Shown here piece after piece: positions 54,578 through 62,256 of a stretch of DNA of 64,000 nt. Below the pieces are notes generated by a model. That model was not told the DNA's origin, did no database searches, and worked only from the letters and a program-made list of their open reading frames with translations. The stretch comes from Chlamydia felis Fe/C-56 (GTDB lineage: Bacteria > Chlamydiota > Chlamydiia > Chlamydiales > Chlamydiaceae), in contig NC_007899.1 of NCBI RefSeq assembly GCF_000009945.1, positions 248,001 to 312,000 of the forward strand, written 5' to 3'. The number at the start of each line of letters is the position of its first letter. Within the stretch, counting starts at the first letter, position 1. The position numbers were made by a program, and so were the translations under genes.

Positions 54578-55051
54578 ATGAATATAGAAAAAGATATATT
54601 TTTTATGAAACAAGCTTTGAGGGAAGCTCGCCAAGCTTATGATGAGGATGAGGTCCCAGTGGGCTGTGTTATAGTTAAAGATAATAAAATAATTGCTCGT
54701 GGTCATAATACTATAGAAAAGCTGCAAGATCCAACAGCTCATGCTGAAATTCTATGTATAGGAGCTGCGGCACAATATTTAGAAAACTGGCGTCTGGTTG
54801 ATACTGTGCTCTATTGTACTCTCGAACCCTGTTTGATGTGTGCTGGAGCTATTCAACAGGCTCGCGTCCGTAGAATTGTCTGGGCAGCTCCAGATTTGCG
54901 TTTAGGTGCAGGAGGGAGTTGGATAAATGTTTTTACAGAAAAACACCCTTTTCATCGGGTAGAATGTTTCTCTGGGATATGTCGTGAAGAATCTGAACAA
55001 TTGATGAAACAATTTTTTATAGAGAAGAGAAAAGAGAAAAGAGAAAAATGA
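54578..55051 (+). CDS. tadA: tRNA-specific adenosine deaminase
   Basis: TadA converts A34 to inosine in tRNA-Arg(ACG). In 157 residues it has the deaminase zinc motifs TAHAEIL (His ligand and catalytic Glu) and EPCLMCAGA (two Cys ligands). The downstream gene starts within its stop codon (ATGA overlap), so translation is probably coupled. CT844 equivalent (yfhC). Confidence 0.93.
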   Translation: MNIEKDIFFMKQALREARQAYDEDEVPVGCVIVKDNKIIARGHNTIEKLQDPTAHAEILCIGAAAQYLENWRLVDTVLYCTLEPCLMCAGAIQQARVRRIVWAAPDLRLGAGGSWINVFTEKHPFHRVECFSGICREESEQLMKQFFIEKRKEKREK

Positions 55052-55278
55052 AAAATAAAATACACGAATTGTTAAATCAGCTTTATGAAAATCAAAAATC
55101 TCGTTTACAGGCTGTGGGAGAACAGATTGTTCCCAACTTAACATCTGATGATGTGTTACAGCCCATGGATTTTTCTATATTGGAAGAAAATCCTTGCTTT
55201 CGTTTTGAAGAGGGAGTTCTTTCTGGGTTGGGAGAGGCTAGGGCTGCAATTTTAGCTTTATTCTCTGATGAGGGTTAA
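55048..55278 (+). CDS. conserved chlamydial small protein (CT845-like)
   Basis: A 76-residue soluble, acidic helical protein whose ATG overlaps the tadA TGA by the ATGA arrangement. It ends in a short hydrophobic helix (LGEARAAILALF). No known domain is recognised. Its 3' end overlaps the convergent membrane-protein gene by four bases. Position matches CT845; function unknown, and the coupling to tadA gives no firm clue. Confidence 0.75.
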   Translation: MKNKIHELLNQLYENQKSRLQAVGEQIVPNLTSDDVLQPMDFSILEENPCFRFEEGVLSGLGEARAAILALFSDEG

Positions 55279-55982
55279 AACATTCGAGATATTCTATAGG
55301 GATTAGGAATTTTTTCTTTATAGCAAAAGAGGACTCCAAAAATTATGGATAGCAGTGATCCAAAAAATATAGCAAAAGCTCCTAGGAATAATAGGATGAA
55401 AAAATAGATAGCAGCTAGGATGACAAATCCCCATTTACGTGATAGGGTAACAGGGAGGGGGGTAAGAGTAAGACGTTGTTCTGGGTCAAGGAAAACCCAA
55501 ATTAACATTAGCATGCTAATTAAACATTCTGGACCAAACAGGACTTGTGAGCTGTGAAGTAGTTTTAGGCATGCCCAAATGACTACTCCTGTAAGTAAAG
55601 TTTGGGTGACAATAAGGATTAGGAAAGTTATTGATCCTAACTTTCGGATAATGTGGTTAGTTGCTTTATAAAAGAAGATAAAGCCGAGTACATTTCTAAT
55701 AAGTAGACGTTGTGTAATGTCCATACATCCTTCTTTATGGATGCATAGAGAGTCTGCTGTAACGAGAGGGTAGGTGATAAACTGCCAAAATTTATGTTTA
55801 TGAATTCCTGCAGTAGATAGGGCTAAAACTTCAATAATCCCCGGAAGACCAAACATCTTTTTCATAAGATATGAAATCATAGGGGATATACATGAGGTTA
55901 TTAAAATAAACGAAGGAAGCTGTTTAAGTAGCTGAGTGAGAAGCGGGCTTTTATTATGTTTATCTGGGAAGATAACCCTCAT
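55275..55982 (-). CDS. conserved membrane protein, rhomboid-like fold without catalytic residues (CT846-like)
   Basis: The protein is 235 residues with about six hydrophobic segments. The layout HKFWQFITYPLV - FFYKATNHIIRKLGS - GPECLISMLML - FGSLLSIIFGVLFCY resembles the rhomboid/Der1 superfamily (W-x-x-x-T-Y motif in the first loop, Gly-rich helix, final G-x-x-x-G-x-L-F-x-Y helix). The Ser of GxSG and the His of the last helix are not evident, so any rhomboid relationship would be to inactive members. It corresponds to CT846 by position. The fold call is inference. Confidence 0.7.
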   Translation of the reverse strand: MRVIFPDKHNKSPLLTQLLKQLPSFILITSCISPMISYLMKKMFGLPGIIEVLALSTAGIHKHKFWQFITYPLVTADSLCIHKEGCMDITQRLLIRNVLGFIFFYKATNHIIRKLGSITFLILIVTQTLLTGVVIWACLKLLHSSQVLFGPECLISMLMLIWVFLDPEQRLTLTPLPVTLSRKWGFVILAAIYFFILLFLGAFAIFFGSLLSIIFGVLFCYKEKIPNPYRISRMF

Positions 55983-56066
55983 GGAGGTTTTACCTGATTC
56001 TTTTCTGTTCAGTACTGTTTCATATTAGATCATGGATTGTTTTATTAGAAGTCCTTATCTAAATAA

Positions 56067-56597
56067 TTAATCAGATGGAGAAGTCGTTAAATTTGCTTTA
56101 ATAGTGTATTCTTGTAATGAAGATAGGAGAGCATTAGTTGCTTGCAATAACTTCATAGATTCTGTAGAGGTGGCGTTTACGGCTTTTTGATTAGCTTGCG
56201 CTCTTTGTTGTGCTGCGGACAGTTCTTGTTGGATAAGCTGTCGGTTAGCGGTAATTTGTTGGTTAGATGTTTGGTAAGCTTGAATTTCTGTTTGGTTTTT
56301 ATAAGAAGGTTTATTTTCATCGAAGTTATCAACTTTTTGAAGATCGGGGACTTTCAATAGAGGCAAGTTGATGAGTTCTTTAGTTTTCTTTTGTTGAGCT
56401 ACTGTGTTGTCTTGTAGCACAGCCATAATTGCTTTGCCGAATTCTGTAGTTGATGTTGATAATTGCAACATTACAGAAATGCAGAAGTAAATAGCTGAGG
56501 GTTTATTAATTACAATGCTGTCTGATACAACTTTTGTACATGGAGGAACAACTGCTGGGATTTTATCAGTATCTAATGTTTTGGGTTGTATGCTCAT
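56067..56597 (-). CDS. chlamydial secreted-type protein (CT847-like)
   Basis: 176 residues, Gln/Thr/Ser-rich and helical, without signal peptide; AAGGAAG lies about nine bases before ATG 56597. A hydrophobic stretch (AIYFCISVMLQLS) sits near residue 40, followed by alanine/glutamine-rich helices (AAQQRAQANQKAVNATS). It is the third of three similar-sized genes on this strand. CT847 of C. trachomatis is reported as a type III-secreted effector binding the host protein GCIP; assignment here rests on gene order and general composition. Confidence 0.72.
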   Translation of the reverse strand: MSIQPKTLDTDKIPAVVPPCTKVVSDSIVINKPSAIYFCISVMLQLSTSTTEFGKAIMAVLQDNTVAQQKKTKELINLPLLKVPDLQKVDNFDENKPSYKNQTEIQAYQTSNQQITANRQLIQQELSAAQQRAQANQKAVNATSTESMKLLQATNALLSSLQEYTIKANLTTSPSD

Positions 56598-56616
56598 TGT
56601 AATAGCTTCCTTATAA

Positions 56617-57135
56617 TTAAATGTTTGCTATCAAGCTCACGATTTGTGAGAATGTTTGAATTAAAGCCTGACCAACTTGTAGCGACTGTTGGATAATATT
56701 ATTGTTAGTGTTCAAGTTACTCGAAATCACCTGAGAACCATTTCCCAATCCAGAAATTTGGTTTTGTAATGCTTGTCTGGAAGCTCCTACGGCTTGGTTT
56801 GTTGCTTGAACATCTTGTAAGAATGCCGATGAGTTGTCGTTTAATTTGTTTTTAGGAATAGTTAAGTATTGATACAAAGCTTCTTGGTTGTTTAAAAAAG
56901 TTTGAGCAGAAGCATTAGCCTGAAGTTCTTGAGCAATAATAGATAAGTTGTCCTGAGCGACCAATACAGACTGGTATACATAGTATACGGTAATAATCAG
57001 TGGATTGGAATCTTTCGCAAATTTTGCAATAATCTCATCGGCTGTTGCTGTATTGGGTCCACCTGTGATAGATGTCCCGGGAACGTCAATAGCGGCTCTG
57101 GGACTGGTTTGGACTGCTGAAGAAGAGAACCACAT
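56617..57135 (-). CDS. chlamydial secreted-type protein (CT848-like)
   Basis: 172 residues; a strong site TAGGTAGGAAATT precedes ATG 57135. It has the same plan as its neighbours: Ser/Thr/Pro-rich N-terminus, one hydrophobic helix (LIITVYYVYQSVLVAQ, about 45-60), then Gln/Asn-rich helices and another weakly hydrophobic C-terminal end. Lack of a Sec signal with a disordered N-terminus is compatible with type III secretion. It is 20 bases upstream of the CT847-like gene, probably one operon. Confidence 0.72.
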   Translation of the reverse strand: MWFSSSAVQTSPRAAIDVPGTSITGGPNTATADEIIAKFAKDSNPLIITVYYVYQSVLVAQDNLSIIAQELQANASAQTFLNNQEALYQYLTIPKNKLNDNSSAFLQDVQATNQAVGASRQALQNQISGLGNGSQVISSNLNTNNNIIQQSLQVGQALIQTFSQIVSLIANI

Positions 57136-57185
57136 AATTTCCTACCTATTTTCTTCAATTAACTTTAAGTTGTTTCCCTATTTGC

Positions 57186-57689
57186 TTATGAGGGGGGTTT
57201 ATTCAGTTGGTTTACTGTGCTCCCGATGGAACTTGTTGTTTTTAAGAAGGAGGAGTCTTGAGAGGCTAATTGTTGGATGATATTAATGTTCGTAGAGGCG
57301 TGTGAGAGAATAATTTGTCCGTTTTGTCTCGCAGTAACCAATTCATCTTGGATGTTTGATCTTTGAGCAGAGTAGTTTTGGTTTTGGTTTTGTACACGAG
57401 TAATATCGTCTTCTTTAGCTCCAGCGTTTACCACAGCAAATTTGATTTGATTAGTTTCTTGGTTTAATTGTTGTTGAATATTAGTATTGTCATTTAATTG
57501 TTGTGATTGAGTCAGAACTGTTTGTTGACGAATTTCAATCGCTTGTAAAAGAAGCTCGTAAATGCTAAAAAGCAATGCACCAATAGGAGGTGTGTTTAAC
57601 GGATCAAGGGGGGGGAGTGGAGCAGCCTGCGTCGCTTCTCTAGATGCTATCGAATCTACAGATGTGGTGCTTATAGGTTGTACTGTCAT
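57186..57689 (-). CDS. chlamydial secreted-type protein (CT849-like)
   Basis: 167 residues from ATG 57689 (MTVQPISTTSVDS); the frame extends to 57737 but the added residues are Lys/Asn-rich and unlike the family. Ser/Thr/Pro-rich N-terminus, hydrophobic helix at about 38-50 (GALLFSIYELLLQ), then Gln/Asn-rich helices. A C7 run encodes the Pro stretch PLPPLDP. First of the three-gene set, sharing a common plan with the next two, which suggests old tandem duplication. Confidence 0.72.
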   Translation of the reverse strand: MTVQPISTTSVDSIASREATQAAPLPPLDPLNTPPIGALLFSIYELLLQAIEIRQQTVLTQSQQLNDNTNIQQQLNQETNQIKFAVVNAGAKEDDITRVQNQNQNYSAQRSNIQDELVTARQNGQIILSHASTNINIIQQLASQDSSFLKTTSSIGSTVNQLNKPPS

Positions 57690-57956
57690 AATGGAAAAAT
57701 TTTTAGTTTTATTTAGTTTTATTTTACCAATAAACAAAGTGTTTTATTAAATAATAAATTCGATTAACGGTGTTTTTGTTTAATAAGTTGTTTTATTTTA
57801 ACGGCGAATAGAATTAAAAATTTTGTAAGGAAAATAAAAAAGTTTTGGTCTCTAAAATTTAGAGTTTCTAAAGAAAATAAAGGACTTGTTATCAATCGGT
57901 CAAAGTGAAGTCGCTTGATTGGAAATAAGGTGCCTTTAGCTAGAGAGGAGAAGGAA

Positions 57957-58142
57957 GTGTCTGGAAACGAATGTGATGACAGTACAGGAACTTTCAGTGA
58001 GGATGTTAGTGCTTATGTACTGGTAGCTTGCGGGCATGCGTCTTCAGATGGCAAGATAACAGTAGAGATGACCTATGAGGGGGATCCTGCTGTAATTAGC
58101 TATTTATTAACTAAAGCTCAAGACTCTCTGGGAGGGTCCTAG
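57957..58142 (+). CDS. small chlamydial protein (CT849.1-like)
   Basis: 61 residues from GTG 57957, selected for the purine-rich GAGAGGAGAAGG immediately upstream; the frame extends to TTG 57915. It has one Cys in ACGHASSDGK and a compact alpha/beta-looking end (KITVEMTYEGDPAVISYLL). No family recognised. It lies 27 bases before the CT850-like gene and is probably co-transcribed. Confidence 0.6.
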   Translation: MSGNECDDSTGTFSEDVSAYVLVACGHASSDGKITVEMTYEGDPAVISYLLTKAQDSLGGS

Positions 58143-58169
58143 GGGTATTCTTGTATGGGATTTTAGGCC

Positions 58170-59432
58170 ATGCACGTTTTTAATAAGCATCGTTATCAAA
58201 AACTATATCAAGGGTTTGGATGGGAAGCTCTAGTGGGTAGGTGTAGATCTTTCTCAATAGAATGGGTATTTCTATCATCTATGCTTTTGATTTTCGGTGG
58301 GTTGGGTTGTGCTTCTGTTGTTAACATAACTTTGCTTCCATTGATAATGTGTTTTTCCGCTTTATCATTAGTTGCCTCCGTGTATTTTCATTTTTGGGGA
58401 TATGGAGTAGTTTCTTGTTTATTTCTTTCAGTGTATTACTATAAGCATATTTCTACTTGTTCTTCATTGTTTTGGGCTTTAGGACTGTCCACAGCCCTTT
58501 TATTATCTTGGGGGATTTTTGCTTTTGGCATTTCTCTTATTGATGAAGAAAACGATCAACAACAACAAAAATACGATCAGCTATCAAATGAATACGCTGA
58601 TCTTCAAGTGTCTTACGGTAAATCGGTTCAAGATAAGGCTATGGCATGTGAATTTTTAGAGAATCGTGCGCATGCTTTAGAATCTGAGCTTAATGAGTGT
58701 CGAGCCTTATTACAAGATTCTTGTAAGAAGCAAGAACACATGGCTTTAGATTTACAAATTCTTGCTGATCAGAAAAACAGTTGGCTAGAAGATTATGCGA
58801 TTTTACATAATGAATACGTTCGTCTTGTAGCCGGAGATGAAACAACTTCTGTGTTTTCTTGGGTATCAGGAAAAGAAACAACTTCGTCTAGTGATAGGAA
58901 GCATGGAGATTCGGAGTTGTGGCTTCGTACTTTACAAGAAAAAGATGAACAAGTGACATCTTTAGAAAATGAACTTATTGAAGAACAGCTACTAAGAAAA
59001 AGCCTAGAAGACATGTGTAATAGTCTTCAATCTCGTGTTCAGGAAGTGGAAGAATTGCGCTTGCGGTTGGAAGAGTTTCAGGATCTTTTGTATAAGAAAG
59101 ATAAGGAACTTGCACAGCTACATAGTCTCATAAGTGAGCTAGAGGCTGGTGTTAAAACGACCGTTGATAAAGAATCTAAGTTATACAAAGACAAATATCT
59201 TCAGTTAAAGGAACAGTTTGCTGAAAAGACAGAAGCTTTAGCGGCTGTGCGTAAGGAACTCTTCTTGGTTCGTGAGGAATATCTTGCCTTGCAAAAGCAA
59301 GAGGAGAATTCCTCTAACTTTGCAGACATGAAGGACATTGAGATTATTCAGAATCTTTTAGTGCATATAGAGTGCCTAGAAGATGAAGTTACTTCTCTAG
59401 AAGAGTTAGTATCTCATAACCTGTCTCAGTAA
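58170..59432 (+). CDS. putative inclusion membrane protein with coiled coil (CT850-like)
   Basis: 420 residues. Four hydrophobic segments at about 31-50, 52-73, 76-91 and 98-124 are followed by a Glu-rich coiled coil from about 128 to the end, interrupted near 225-245 (SGKETTSSSDRKHG). By gene order it is CT850, an Inc protein of C. trachomatis reported to bind dynein light chain DYNLT1 and position the inclusion at the microtubule centre. Conservation of that function is inference. The 3' end overlaps map by 44 bases, tail to tail. Confidence 0.78.
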   Translation: MHVFNKHRYQKLYQGFGWEALVGRCRSFSIEWVFLSSMLLIFGGLGCASVVNITLLPLIMCFSALSLVASVYFHFWGYGVVSCLFLSVYYYKHISTCSSLFWALGLSTALLLSWGIFAFGISLIDEENDQQQQKYDQLSNEYADLQVSYGKSVQDKAMACEFLENRAHALESELNECRALLQDSCKKQEHMALDLQILADQKNSWLEDYAILHNEYVRLVAGDETTSVFSWVSGKETTSSSDRKHGDSELWLRTLQEKDEQVTSLENELIEEQLLRKSLEDMCNSLQSRVQEVEELRLRLEEFQDLLYKKDKELAQLHSLISELEAGVKTTVDKESKLYKDKYLQLKEQFAEKTEALAAVRKELFLVREEYLALQKQEENSSNFADMKDIEIIQNLLVHIECLEDEVTSLEELVSHNLSQ

Positions 59433-60264
59433 TAAGCAGGGTATGCTCCCATTGCGCACTGGGTTTGTTGTCACAAGTCCGTGCTTCCCAGTGGTTTTCT
59501 GGGTCAAGAATTCCGTCTTTTTCCCCAACATTGATCATGGGCTCAATGGTAAATATCATTCCAGGAGCTAGGGGAATAGCGCTACGGTTTCTGTAATGGG
59601 GAACATAAGGGTTTTCATGGAATTTTATTCCTACCCCGTGACCTACAAACTGATCAACAACAGAAAACCCGTAATCATCGGCACAAGTCTCTATAGCTTC
59701 GCCGATTTCGTATAGGGGTAGATTAGGTTTTAACACAGCAATAGCTGCATTTAAACAATCTAAAGACGCTTGACATACGCGTTTTTTTATGTCTGAGACT
59801 TCTCCGATCATGACCATGCGGCTACAGTCTCCATAATACCCATCGACAATACAGGAAACGTCGATGTTCATAATATCCCCGTTCTTCAAAGGAATATTAT
59901 TGGGAATCCCGTGACAGATTACTTCATTAAGAGAGGTGCAAATAGTCTTGGGGAAGGGAGGGGAGCCGTAATTTAGAGGCGCCGGAATAGCGTCATATTC
60001 TTTATGTAATTTACGGGAGAGCTGGTCTAGCTCTTCTGTAGTCACACCTTCTTTAGAGGCTTCACAGAGCGCATCCAGAATACGAGCTGTCACTTGACAG
60101 GCATAACGGATTTTTTCGATTTGTTCAGGGGTCTTTAAAATAATATCGTATTGCGATGCATAGTATTGTTTTTGTTGTTCCCAAGATAGTTTAGGGTACT
60201 GAGGATAGTGGCAATGTTTCCACTTGCGCTTGCTTCCACACCAGCAGGGATCATTTCTTTTCAT
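59389..60264 (-). CDS. map: methionine aminopeptidase with N-terminal SEC-C zinc motif
   Basis: It removes initiator Met from nascent proteins. The 291 residues begin with a SEC-C-type zinc motif (KRNDPCWCGSKRKWKHCHYP), then a 40-residue linker and the pita-bread fold. The five metal ligands are visible: NIDVSCIVDGYYGDCS (two Asp), GHGVGIKFHE (His), FTIEPM (Glu), WEHTLLITETG (Glu). The SEC-C motif is also used by SecA to contact ribosomes, which may be its role here. CT851 equivalent. Confidence 0.95.
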   Translation of the reverse strand: MKRNDPCWCGSKRKWKHCHYPQYPKLSWEQQKQYYASQYDIILKTPEQIEKIRYACQVTARILDALCEASKEGVTTEELDQLSRKLHKEYDAIPAPLNYGSPPFPKTICTSLNEVICHGIPNNIPLKNGDIMNIDVSCIVDGYYGDCSRMVMIGEVSDIKKRVCQASLDCLNAAIAVLKPNLPLYEIGEAIETCADDYGFSVVDQFVGHGVGIKFHENPYVPHYRNRSAIPLAPGMIFTIEPMINVGEKDGILDPENHWEARTCDNKPSAQWEHTLLITETGYEILTLLEK

Positions 60265-60273
60265 TTAGCTACA

Positions 60274-60885
60274 CTACTTAATATAATAACCAATGTTAAA
60301 TGCTATTGAAATACCTTTAAGCATGAGGTTTGCAGACATTAATAATAAAGCAATACTGAATAATCTTTCCAAAGCGACTAGGCCAGAAGGTCCTAGGACA
60401 CGATTAAAAAAGCTCGAACTTAATAAAGTGAATACGGAAAGTACCCACGCTATGATCATAGCACTTAGAATAAGCTCTTTAGAAAACAGCCCTTCTTCCA
60501 TATAGCTAAGTAAAGAGGTAATGACTGCAGGACCAGTAATTATAGGAAAGGCCAGAGGAAAGAAAATCGGTTCTGAGCAAGGTTCAGAAGAATCAGATTC
60601 TACAGGGGGAGGAACAAGCATCATTTTCAATGATACTGAAAATAATAGTACGCCCCCGATAAATTGAAATGCGTATAGGGAGATATCCAGAAAATGGAAG
60701 AATTTTCTCCCGAAAGTGACGAACAGCAACAATGTGGCAAGAGCAAAAACACACTCTCTAAGAATAATGCGCTGTTGTCTTTTCGCAGAAAAGTGCTTCA
60801 ATAAGGATACGAAAACAGGAACAGATCCCGGAGCATCAAAGAGAACGTAGAATAATAAACTAAGATTAATCAGAGTTAATAGCAT
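60274..60885 (-). CDS. MarC-family integral membrane protein (YhgN-like)
   Basis: 203 residues with six hydrophobic helices and the MarC opening FYVLFDAPGSVPVFVSLLK; FPLAFPIITGPAVITSLL is the family mid-motif. MarC proteins have no established substrate. It lies 12 bases downstream of a second MarC-type gene and nine bases upstream of map. CT852 (yhgN) equivalent. Confidence 0.88.
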   Translation of the reverse strand: MLLTLINLSLLFYVLFDAPGSVPVFVSLLKHFSAKRQQRIILRECVFALATLLLFVTFGRKFFHFLDISLYAFQFIGGVLLFSVSLKMMLVPPPVESDSSEPCSEPIFFPLAFPIITGPAVITSLLSYMEEGLFSKELILSAMIIAWVLSVFTLLSSSFFNRVLGPSGLVALERLFSIALLLMSANLMLKGISIAFNIGYYIK

Positions 60886-60897
60886 AATACGTCTCTT

Positions 60898-61506
60898 TTA
60901 TAAGAAAGCTAGTTGTAATCCAGACATAAGCAGCTGTGTGCCTACAATCGTTGCGAAAAGACCAAGCACTGTTTGGGTGGCAAGGAGAACTTTCGTCTTT
61001 TCTTTTCCTACACCGATAAAAACTTGTAAAATGATAGTTGTTAAGGAAATCAGTGCCCAAGAAAGAAAGAGAATAAGCGAGATAGAGGTAAAGCTGTAGC
61101 GCTTGCCTATTAAAATGCAGCAGGCTGCTAGCCAAGAAGGCCCGATCATAAGAGGTAGAGCAATAGGCGTAACTAGGGATAAGGAGGAGGTAGAGGCAAA
61201 GCCTTGCCAGGTATTTTCTCGATTTAGATTTAAAATAGCTCGCATTCCTGCCAAAGTGACCGCAATCCCTCCGACAACTTGTATTGCACATGGAGGTGTT
61301 TTTAATACATATAGGGTTCCTAGAGCTGCAGCATAAAGGGCAAACATGCTAACAAGAGCAAACAAGCTTTCCCTGATTAATAGAGACAATCGTTTCTTTC
61401 TAGAATAATTAGAAAGTACACAGTTTAATGCTAAAACATTAGTTAGAGCATCCGCCGCTAATAATAATATGCAGGCCTGGGGGAATAAAAGATACATAGT
61501 GTCCAT
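60898..61506 (-). CDS. MarC-family integral membrane protein, divergent copy
   Basis: 202 residues with the same six-helix plan as the following gene: ADALTNVLALNCVLSNYSRKKR at the start and TPIALPLMIGPSWLAACCIL in the middle. The first motif lacks the usual Asp-Pro-x-Gly, so it is a more diverged member. Likely from an old duplication and expressed with its neighbour. CT853 equivalent by position. Confidence 0.82.
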   Translation of the reverse strand: MDTMYLLFPQACILLLAADALTNVLALNCVLSNYSRKKRLSLLIRESLFALVSMFALYAAALGTLYVLKTPPCAIQVVGGIAVTLAGMRAILNLNRENTWQGFASTSSLSLVTPIALPLMIGPSWLAACCILIGKRYSFTSISLILFLSWALISLTTIILQVFIGVGKEKTKVLLATQTVLGLFATIVGTQLLMSGLQLAFL

Positions 61507-61605
61507 GGGGAGAATTTTTATATGCTAGGGCTATTATTTTTCAAGGTAATCGACTAAAGTGCGGGGAAACATACAAACTGGGGTAGCGCTAGCTAAAATT
61601 ATTTT

Positions 61606-62256
61606 ATGATCGATGAATCGATAGCTGATAGCTTAAAGCTGTATACTAAACCTTTTTCTTCTATTCTTTTATTCGGTCCTCCAGGAGCTGGTAAAGATTT
61701 ATTAGGAGACTTTATAGCTCATGGTGGTAGCCAAGTTTATGTTTCTTTAGGAGACATTTTCCGTTGTTATCCTATAGGGTCTCCTATCCGACAGCTTTTT
61801 CATAAATATGCAGTTTCTGGATCTTTGATACCGGACGAAGATGTCGTTGCTGTATGGAATTATTATGTTCAAGGATTAATTGCTACAGGGAAGTTTCTTC
61901 CTGATCGTCAAGATCTTCTCATTAGCGGTCTTCCAAGAACAGTAGGCCAGGCGAAACTTCTTGATGCGTATATCACGGTACGTCATGTAATTATTTTAGA
62001 AGTACATGAAGAAGCTAAACTACTCGAGCGTACACAACATTCTCTCTATAGCAAGGGAAGAGTTAATGAGGTAGGCATTGAGGTATTGCAGAAACGTTTG
62101 CAATCGTATCAAAAAGATATTGATGCCATTATTCAGCTCTACCCTTTGCATAAAATTTCGCGCATTAGTGCTGAGCAGAAGCCGATGGAAGTCCTTCGAG
62201 ATGTGCTATCTCGACTTGCTCATGTCTTTTCTCATCCTGGCAAACCTGTGAATTAG
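61606..62256 (+). CDS. adenylate kinase-like nucleoside monophosphate kinase, atypical P-loop
   Basis: 216 residues with the adenylate kinase motif series: P-loop LLFGPPGAGKDLLGDF (23-38), SLGDIFR, SGLPRTVGQ, then a short-LID region (SKGRVNEVG) and a helix with QKRLQSYQKDI. In the P-loop, Lys is followed by Asp instead of the Gly-Thr/Ser that binds Mg-phosphate. The zinc/long LID is absent. It is probably a paralogue of the housekeeping adk (not in this window) and may be altered in substrate or inactive. Its 3' end overlaps the convergent ABC gene by 92 bases. Confidence 0.7.
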   Translation: MIDESIADSLKLYTKPFSSILLFGPPGAGKDLLGDFIAHGGSQVYVSLGDIFRCYPIGSPIRQLFHKYAVSGSLIPDEDVVAVWNYYVQGLIATGKFLPDRQDLLISGLPRTVGQAKLLDAYITVRHVIILEVHEEAKLLERTQHSLYSKGRVNEVGIEVLQKRLQSYQKDIDAIIQLYPLHKISRISAEQKPMEVLRDVLSRLAHVFSHPGKPVN

